A stretch of 64,000 nucleotides of DNA from Larix kaempferi. Lineage: Eukaryota; Streptophyta; Pinopsida; Pinales; Pinaceae. The translations under genes and the position numbers were made by a program. Location: the NCBI GenBank assembly GCA_027924585.1, contig BSBM01000753.1, positions 20,169,501 through 20,233,500 on the forward strand, read 5' to 3'. Shown here in pieces: positions 59,641 through 64,000 of the stretch (its first letter is position 1; each line of letters opens with the position of its first letter). The notes under the pieces were generated by a model. The model ran no database searches, had not been told where the DNA came from, and saw nothing but the letters and a program-made list of their open reading frames with translations.

Positions 59641-60846
59641 GCTGGAGGAAATGAGGGCCAAGAGCACTGTATCTGAAATATCTTAAAACTAGTGGGGACA
59701 CGAAACCAAAAGTCAACGTGGGAATTGCCTGCATCTGGGTGGAAACGGCCAGAAAGCATGGAATCTGAAACCTCTGGAGTAACTAACAGTGAATAGCGAC
59801 GACAATAATTGTCGCTGAGCACCAAAAATTTGGTGTCATTTCAAAAAATAAATTTCACTTCTCTCCAAAGATGGGCAGCATGGAATGAAAGAGAAGCTAA
59901 GTCATAGTGTCATAATCGTCGTAATTATATCATTAATCTTGTTTTAGAGTTGAATCTGACCAAACTTCTAGAAACTGTAATTGACTATTGGTTTCTAGAA
60001 AACAATGAACTGGTTTATACAAAACCATGAACTCCGTATTTAGTGAAAATTGACTTCTAACTAATAGTTCTTATAAATGACAGGTTACTTCTAGCTAACT
60101 ATTTATGAATGACAACGGACTTCTAATCGACTACAATTTGAGCCTCGAGAATTAATTATTGCATCGAATTCTTTCATATATAATTAAACTACCATAAAAA
60201 TACTCTTCGGTTTTCTAGAACAAGCGACTTATACTCAAATTAACCGTAACCATAAAACAGTACAGGAATATACAATAATATATCATAATAACTTTTATTT
60301 ATCATTTATATATAATACCATTTAGAATTATGATTAACAATTAAATTTAATGATATCAAAATAGATATAGTATGAAAATAAGATATATTAAAATGTAATC
60401 TTAAAAATTAGAGACTATATATTAATAAAATTATTTAAAATTTTATTTGTGGAGCACTAATTATAATTAAAAGTAAAATAATGTTAAATTGTTTTTTATT
60501 ATCATTGTTTTGTGTTTGTGATATAGAAATATGAATATTAAGTTTTCACATGGGTCCCATTTTTCGTAAAAGACATGTTTATGAAACAATTAAAGATGTA
60601 GAATGAAATTTTTTAATAAAATATATTATTGATATTTATTTCAAAGCATTTTAATAGATGAGTTTTGAATGATATGAGTATAGATCTATTTTAAATGATA
60701 TTAGTATAGATCTATCTTAAAAGGGGATCTACCCAGTGTTGAGAAGGATCAAATATCTTCAGGCGTAGCCAATTACATATATAGTTTTATGCAACTTATT
60801 AAAATTCAATAAAAGCATACAACAAGAAATTAGATTCCAGATAATT
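59641..60846. other. AT-rich spacer between pseudogene copies
   Basis: 59641-59800 is a diverged copy of the hydrolase upstream flank (GAGGGCCAAGAGCACTGT, GGGGACACGAAACCAAAAGT). 59800-60846 holds nothing recognisable. Confidence 0.5.
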
Positions 60847-63800
60847 CAAGTACCTTCTCATCATTGTCCAGATTGGTGATATATTGTAACAGTGGCTCTG
60901 CATAGTGTGAGATTGAATTGACTTAATCTGTAGAGGCTGCCCTGTTTATTCCATTGGAGGTGAGATCCAGGGCAGCCACTCTGTGCCCCTTTTGTTTAAG
61001 CAGAGTGACAATTTTATACCAGCATCAACACAAAGTGCTGCTGTATAACTTCTCCTTCCTGATACATTTCAAAAGAAATAAAAAAACTCTCACCTAATCA
61101 AGGAACTCAGTCATTGCTTTCGTGCTAATCAGAAAGCCAAAAGCAAGAAAACAAAACGGAACAGCAAAAGGCTGCTGAAGTTTTGGGATTTCATGAATAG
61201 AAACAAGCAACAGCATAACAAAGACCACAACAACAGCAGTATTATCTACTCATATATACTGCGGTGGCCAACTCTCCTCTAAGAATTGATAGAGTATTAT
61301 CTATTCATATATAGCTGGCGGAGGAGATGAGGGCCAAGAACACTATTTTAAACTTGGTGGGGTCACGAAAGCAAAAGTTAAGTGGAATGGCCTAAACATA
61401 AACATAAACACACTGTCATCACATAATTTTAAATATGATTCTGGAATTAAACAATGACATCGATAGAAGCCCTCTAGAAGGAATGAAATGATAACAAGAA
61501 ACATAATACGTCATATTATTTTTTATTTTTCTTTATTTTAAACGGTTTATATTATTGGACAATTTTTTAAAACAATATTTAACATGTTATAATTATAACT
61601 TAGGTTAAATATTTATTATTATTATATTTATATATAATTTTGATAAAATTTATATAAAATTATTTTAAAATTATAAATATATGTGGGTATAATTTTTTAT
61701 TATTTAATTTATTTCATGTATTAATTTCTTAATGTTTAAAGATAAAAAATATTTAGACTTTAAAAGATTCATCTTTCTAGGTTAAAGTTTGAGTTATGTT
61801 CATTTCACTTCTGAATTTTTTGTGTAATTTTTAGAATTGAGATCTCGGTGGATATGTTGTTTCAATATTTAAGATAAAAATGTGTATTTAAAAAGTTTTT
61901 GATGTAGTTGTTAATTACTAGAATGTAATGGATCAATATACATATCAAATGTCATAACAATGTGTGGTGGAAATTTTCAAACCTATTTTGACCTATTAAT
62001 TGCAAGAAAAAATAAATCGTTGATCAACACATAATAATATATTGTTTTGAGTTTGTATAGTCCTATGGATTCAACGAAGTTTCTTGTCATATGGAATGAT
62101 TTGAGCCCAAATCATCTATTGTTGGTGTTGCATCTCAAAAGTTTGTTAGCATATGGTGGAAGTAGGCATTAGTGGTATCGTCTCCCTCTTGGGAGAAGAC
62201 TGTTTGAAATTGATTACATTTTTTCCATAAAAACATTCCCAAAATGACATTTGCATACAGGAGTTTTTCCACCATTGTTGTAGTTAGCCCATGTCCCCCA
62301 TAAGAAATATTGAGTGGTGACTACATGGAGAATTTATATGTTCTAGAAATATCTCATGTACAATTGACTCTCAATTTGTAACGAGATCTTAGCTCCTATG
62401 AAGCTCATAGATCTTTTCAATGAGAATGTATTAAATATGTATAATCTCTTTTTGGAAGGAAAGCATTCATGTTCTTTATAGATATTTCCAATATTGTATG
62501 TATATTAAAAGTTGCAATGGAAATGAGAGAGAGGAGCATTAAATGATTCAATTCATGTGAAAGAGAGGAATAATATTGAACCAATACATGGAACTATCCA
62601 ACTCATAGATGCTTTTAACCATTAGCTCACACTACTTTTAAACGGACTTCAGCATGTTTCTAAGTTTGTGAATTAGTTGAAACATCCAATAATTTTACGG
62701 ACTTCAACATGTAGCCAATTTGTGAATTAGTTGAAACATCCAATAATTTTATGGTATGTGGTTGCAAGCATCAATATTCAATATCTAATTTCACATGAAA
62801 ATCATAAATTTGACTTTGATCTTTCCAATCACATGAGTAAAGCATAGATATCTTTATCAAAATCATAATACAAAACTATATAGCCAATAGATCTATACAC
62901 CTGTCTCAAACTTTAACCAATCCTCAATAAAGCTTCCAATGAAATTTGTTTGACTAATCAAGAATATTAGACAAGTGTAATGCTCATAGATATGAGAATG
63001 AGAGGAATATCATTTTTTCTTAACATTGAGGTTGTAAGAGGTGATCAAGTTTCACTACACATCTAATTAGTTGGTGTTGCAAACTCTTAGGTTACCTCAT
63101 TGTGTAGTTTGAGGATTGTTTTTTACCTCTTTGTTTTGGTTACATTCCAATCCACTATCTAGGTTTTCTCTTATTGGATTTGATTTCTATGGAAAGTCAA
63201 TTCCTTGCCAAGCAAGGGTTGATGCATACATGTTGAGGACCATCTAGAAAAAGGTTTGAGTTGGAAATGTTCTCACCTTCTTTTTCTTTGTATTGAGATT
63301 GTCGCAAGAGATCAAGTTTCACCATAGTATTGATTAGTGGGTGTTGCAAACTCTTAGGTTACCTCAATTCATGGTTTGGAAGGTGGAGAGATACTTGTTC
63401 TCTCTTTGTTTCAATTATCCAATCCACCAACCAACATTGAAAGTGTCAAAGCTTAGATACATGTTAGAAATATTGTCATGAGACTCGAATCTTTTTGACA
63501 ATCTTTGTGGCATGTATTATGTTCTATGTAAATGCATTGAACACTAGACACATAATGATGATTAAATGAAAAAGTTTTGATTACATACAACGCTACTATG
63601 ACTCGCGTGGTGGAAAATTGGAATTAGAATTGATATTAAACAATTTTTTTCAATTTGCAATTGGTAAATGAGGATTTAGGCTATGTACATGTCATAACTT
63701 TCCTTATGCTTGGCGACGTCAATCAACAACCCTTCATATAAGGGAACAAATATCAATGTAATAATTTAATTGGTTATGGGAGGTAGGTTAAAATTCTAAT

Positions 63801-64000
63801 ATACATGATCATTTTGGGTCTATTGTAATTTGGTTATGTGAAGAAGAGAAATTGGTAATGCAATTAGTTCATTAAGGTCACATTTCATAGAAAATTTTGA
63901 ACTAACATAGGTTCTTCATGGCTAGGAAAGCTAACAATGACCCAGATAGAATCAAAGAAACCATCAAATGGTGGAGAAATATTTCCTTCAAAACTCCATC
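60847..64000. repeat. Right copy of segmental duplication (runs off window)
   Basis: Collinear with 37570-41240: hydrolase exon 2, remnants of exon 1, promoter flank and the AT-rich upstream region up to TGACCCAGATAGAATCAAAG and the final TCAAAACTCCATC. Copies differ by many substitutions and indels, so this is not an assembly duplicate. Confidence 0.85.
60854..61240 (-). pseudogene. Hydrolase pseudogene copy C (exon 2 and damaged exon 1)
   Basis: Exon 2 (61058-60854) keeps LLKQKGHRVAALDLTSNGIN and ISHYAEPLLQYI but has lost 26 nt that encode the HGLGHGAW oxyanion segment, causing a frameshift. Its acceptor is still AG (ATGTATCAG). Exon 1 is reduced to the signal-peptide core (about 61200-61235, CTGTTGTTGTGGTC-like) without the ATG. 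Exons 3-5 are absent. Confidence 0.8.

Overview
This is plant nuclear DNA: AT-rich, sparse in genes and dominated by old, nested retrotransposons. Plant-specific families support this: a type-B (ARR-like) response regulator, a methylesterase-type alpha/beta hydrolase, plant-type copia and gypsy elements, and LTR primer sites of the initiator tRNA-Met type (TGGTATCAGAGC). The density of degenerate elements and the very long LTRs suggest a large, transposon-swollen genome such as a conifer. That assignment is an inference, not something read directly.

Only one gene looks intact: a five-exon methylesterase/hydroxynitrile-lyase-type hydrolase on the minus strand at 36019-38022 (282 aa, predicted signal peptide, Ser-Asp-His triad present). 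Two broken relatives lie to its right: 58640-59640, which has lost exon 2, and 60854-61240, which has a 26-nt deletion in exon 2. The second belongs to a segmental duplication in which about 37.56-41.27 kb reappears at 60.85-64.0 kb and runs off the window end.

Two other genes survive as wreckage. A type-B response regulator (receiver plus GARP/Myb-like DNA-binding domain) is spread over about 20.6-30.75 kb on the minus strand. It is broken by a frameshift in the receiver, a lost splice acceptor, a further frameshift, and a 6.1-kb copia element inserted between receiver and DNA-binding domain. A lone terminal exon of glyoxalase I sits at 18747-18826.

Repeat layout: 1-3810 is the 5' part (minus strand) of a degenerate copia element with one LTR. 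3900-5575 is an array of five units of about 358 bp. 6407-12133 is a gag-only, gypsy-like element with a tRNA-Asp-like primer site. 22350-28453 is the copia element inside the response regulator. 41704-53389 is a complete LARD-like element with LTRs over 4.3 kb, a 5-bp target duplication (ACTAG) and a non-coding 2.3-kb core; a truncated LINE has inserted into its left LTR. 54527-54782 is a short plus-strand LTR with primer site. The remaining 12.1-18.7, 31.2-35.9 and 54.8-58.6 kb stretches are AT-rich with small tandem duplications and no recognisable gene.

The insertions form a readable order: LINE remnant, then LARD inserted into it, then a second LINE inserted into the LARD. Likewise the response regulator came first and the copia element later.
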